Below are positions 63,321 through 64,000 of a DNA stretch of 64,000 bases, piece by piece. The notes beneath the pieces are model-generated. The model did not search any database and had not been told where the DNA came from. It saw nothing but the letters and a program-made list of their open reading frames with translations. Made by a program: the position numbers and the translations under genes. Source of the DNA: Mucilaginibacter sp. MD40 (GTDB taxonomy: Bacteria > Bacteroidota > Bacteroidia > Sphingobacteriales > Sphingobacteriaceae). The DNA lies in the NCBI RefSeq assembly GCF_002288635.1, contig NZ_NRSW01000001.1, positions 2,685,852 through 2,749,851 of the forward strand, in the 5' to 3' direction. Each line of letters opens with the position of its first letter. The stretch's first letter is position 1.

Positions 63321-64000
63321 TCAGCTTTTTATCAGTCGTTGTATTTCATCCAGTTTCATCAGTGCCTCAACCGGTGTTAGAGTATTCACATCCAGGTTGT
63401 TCAGCGTATCGCGGATCTTTACCAAAACAGGATCATCTATCGAGAACATTTGCATTTGCACAGCTTGTTTCTGCACTTTACGAATGCTCTCTTTAATGTG
63501 TTCGCCACCGGTGCGCTCGTTCTCCAGTTTTTTTAATATCTCATTAGCCCGGCTCAATACTTTTGGTGGCATACCGGCCAATTTGGCTACGTGAATACCA
63601 AAACTGTGCTCGCTGCCACCTGGTACCAGCTTACGCAGAAAGATAATTTGCTGGCCAACTTCCTTAACCGAAACGTTGTAGTTTTTGATACGGTTGAAAC
63701 TGTTGCTCAATTCATTCAATTCGTGGTAGTGCGTAGCAAAAAGTGTTTTTGCTTTAGCAGCCGGGTGGTTATGCAAAAACTCAGCAATGGCCCAGGCGAT
63801 AGAAATACCGTCATAAGTGGATGTACCGCGACCAATCTCATCCAGCAAGATCAAACTCCTATCGCTTAAATTGTTGAGGATACTGGCCGTTTCGTTCATC
63901 TCCACCATAAAGGTTGATTCGCCGGACGACAGGTTGTCCGATGCCCCCACTCTTGTAAAGATCTTATCAACCAACCCAACTGACGCTGCCTTGGCCGGTA
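63321..64000 (-). CDS. mutS: DNA mismatch repair protein MutS, C-terminal part
   Basis: Gene runs off the window edge; about 226 C-terminal residues are seen, beginning [23 protein letters not shown]. ATPase domain has [16 protein letters not shown], Walker [28 protein letters not shown] and the [14 protein letters not shown] signature. It is MutS1, not MutS2, as there is no Smr domain and the C-terminal tail is typical. 5' end lies beyond 64000. Confidence 0.95.
   Translation of the reverse strand, partial: PAKAASVGLVDKIFTRVGASDNLSSGESTFMVEMNETASILNNLSDRSLILLDEIGRGTSTYDGISIAWAIAEFLHNHPAAKAKTLFATHYHELNELSNSFNRIKNYNVSVKEVGQQIIFLRKLVPGGSEHSFGIHVAKLAGMPPKVLSRANEILKKLENERTGGEHIKESIRKVQKQAVQMQMFSIDDPVLVKIRDTLNNLDVNTLTPVEALMKLDEIQRLIKS

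Overview
The window looks like a chromosomal segment of a Bacteroidota species in the family Sphingobacteriaceae, most likely Mucilaginibacter or a close relative. This placement rests on gene content and promoter style, not on a database search. Many genes have the Bacteroidota -7 box (TAnnTTTG), often only 3-6 bases before the start codon. Shine-Dalgarno sequences are mostly absent, TTG starts are common, and there are families typical of the phylum (LptD-like protein of about 900 residues, BtuG-like propeller lipoprotein, O-acetylhomoserine route to methionine). Nearly all of the window is ordinary core genome. I see no prophage, insertion sequence, CRISPR array, rRNA or tRNA.

Layout, 0-25 kb. 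A PIN-PhoH ATPase and a small unknown gene are followed by an 825-base spacer that carries a probable structured RNA on the minus strand. Next come a radical-SAM/DUF4130 DNA-metabolism pair, DUF3140 and UBP zinc-finger small proteins, bioB, the Mg2+ channel mgtE, and a ribD-EamA-yigZ run divergent from prmC. These are followed by xerD, aroQ, a sirtuin, and a vitamin B12 uptake operon (cobalamin riboswitch, BtuB-like receptor, BtuG-like lipoprotein, DUF6580 membrane protein). An AT-rich orphan AAA ATPase, an SRPBCC protein, and the classical thrS-infC-rpmI-rplT operon complete this part.

Layout, 24-30 kb: sulfur amino-acid block. A metB/metC-like gene is followed by the most interesting locus of the window. 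A SAM-I-type riboswitch is followed at once by an unannotated 37-codon reading frame ending in CMCMCCCCC, then by competing hairpins, and then by metY-metX-hom and a terminator. It looks like a two-input leader, with SAM sensed by the aptamer and charged Cys-tRNA sensed by the translated peptide.

Layout, 29-64 kb. This part holds a GT87 glycosyltransferase, a 2-oxoacid dehydrogenase E2, cinA, lptD, an amidase, an MCE lipid-transport protein, rnz, a STAS protein, purC and a second PhoH. It continues with a SAM hydrolase, an MsbA-like ABC exporter, a beta-CASP nuclease-like protein, a LutA-like protein, an MFS transporter, rnr, a polyprenyl synthase, a TonB C-domain protein, an M1 peptidase and rplU-rpmA. 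The last stretch has a dicarboxylate symporter, an ECF sigma factor with its membrane partner, a GNAT, a GIY-YIG protein divergent from an S24/XRE regulator, a Spy-like protein, bioF-bioD, 3-hydroxybutyryl-CoA dehydrogenase, and the 3' end of mutS running off the edge.

At the scale of spacers, five intergenic gaps share an unusual architecture: inverted arms, each built of 7-8 base near-repeats, with different sequences at each locus. They fill the gap almost exactly from one gene to the next.
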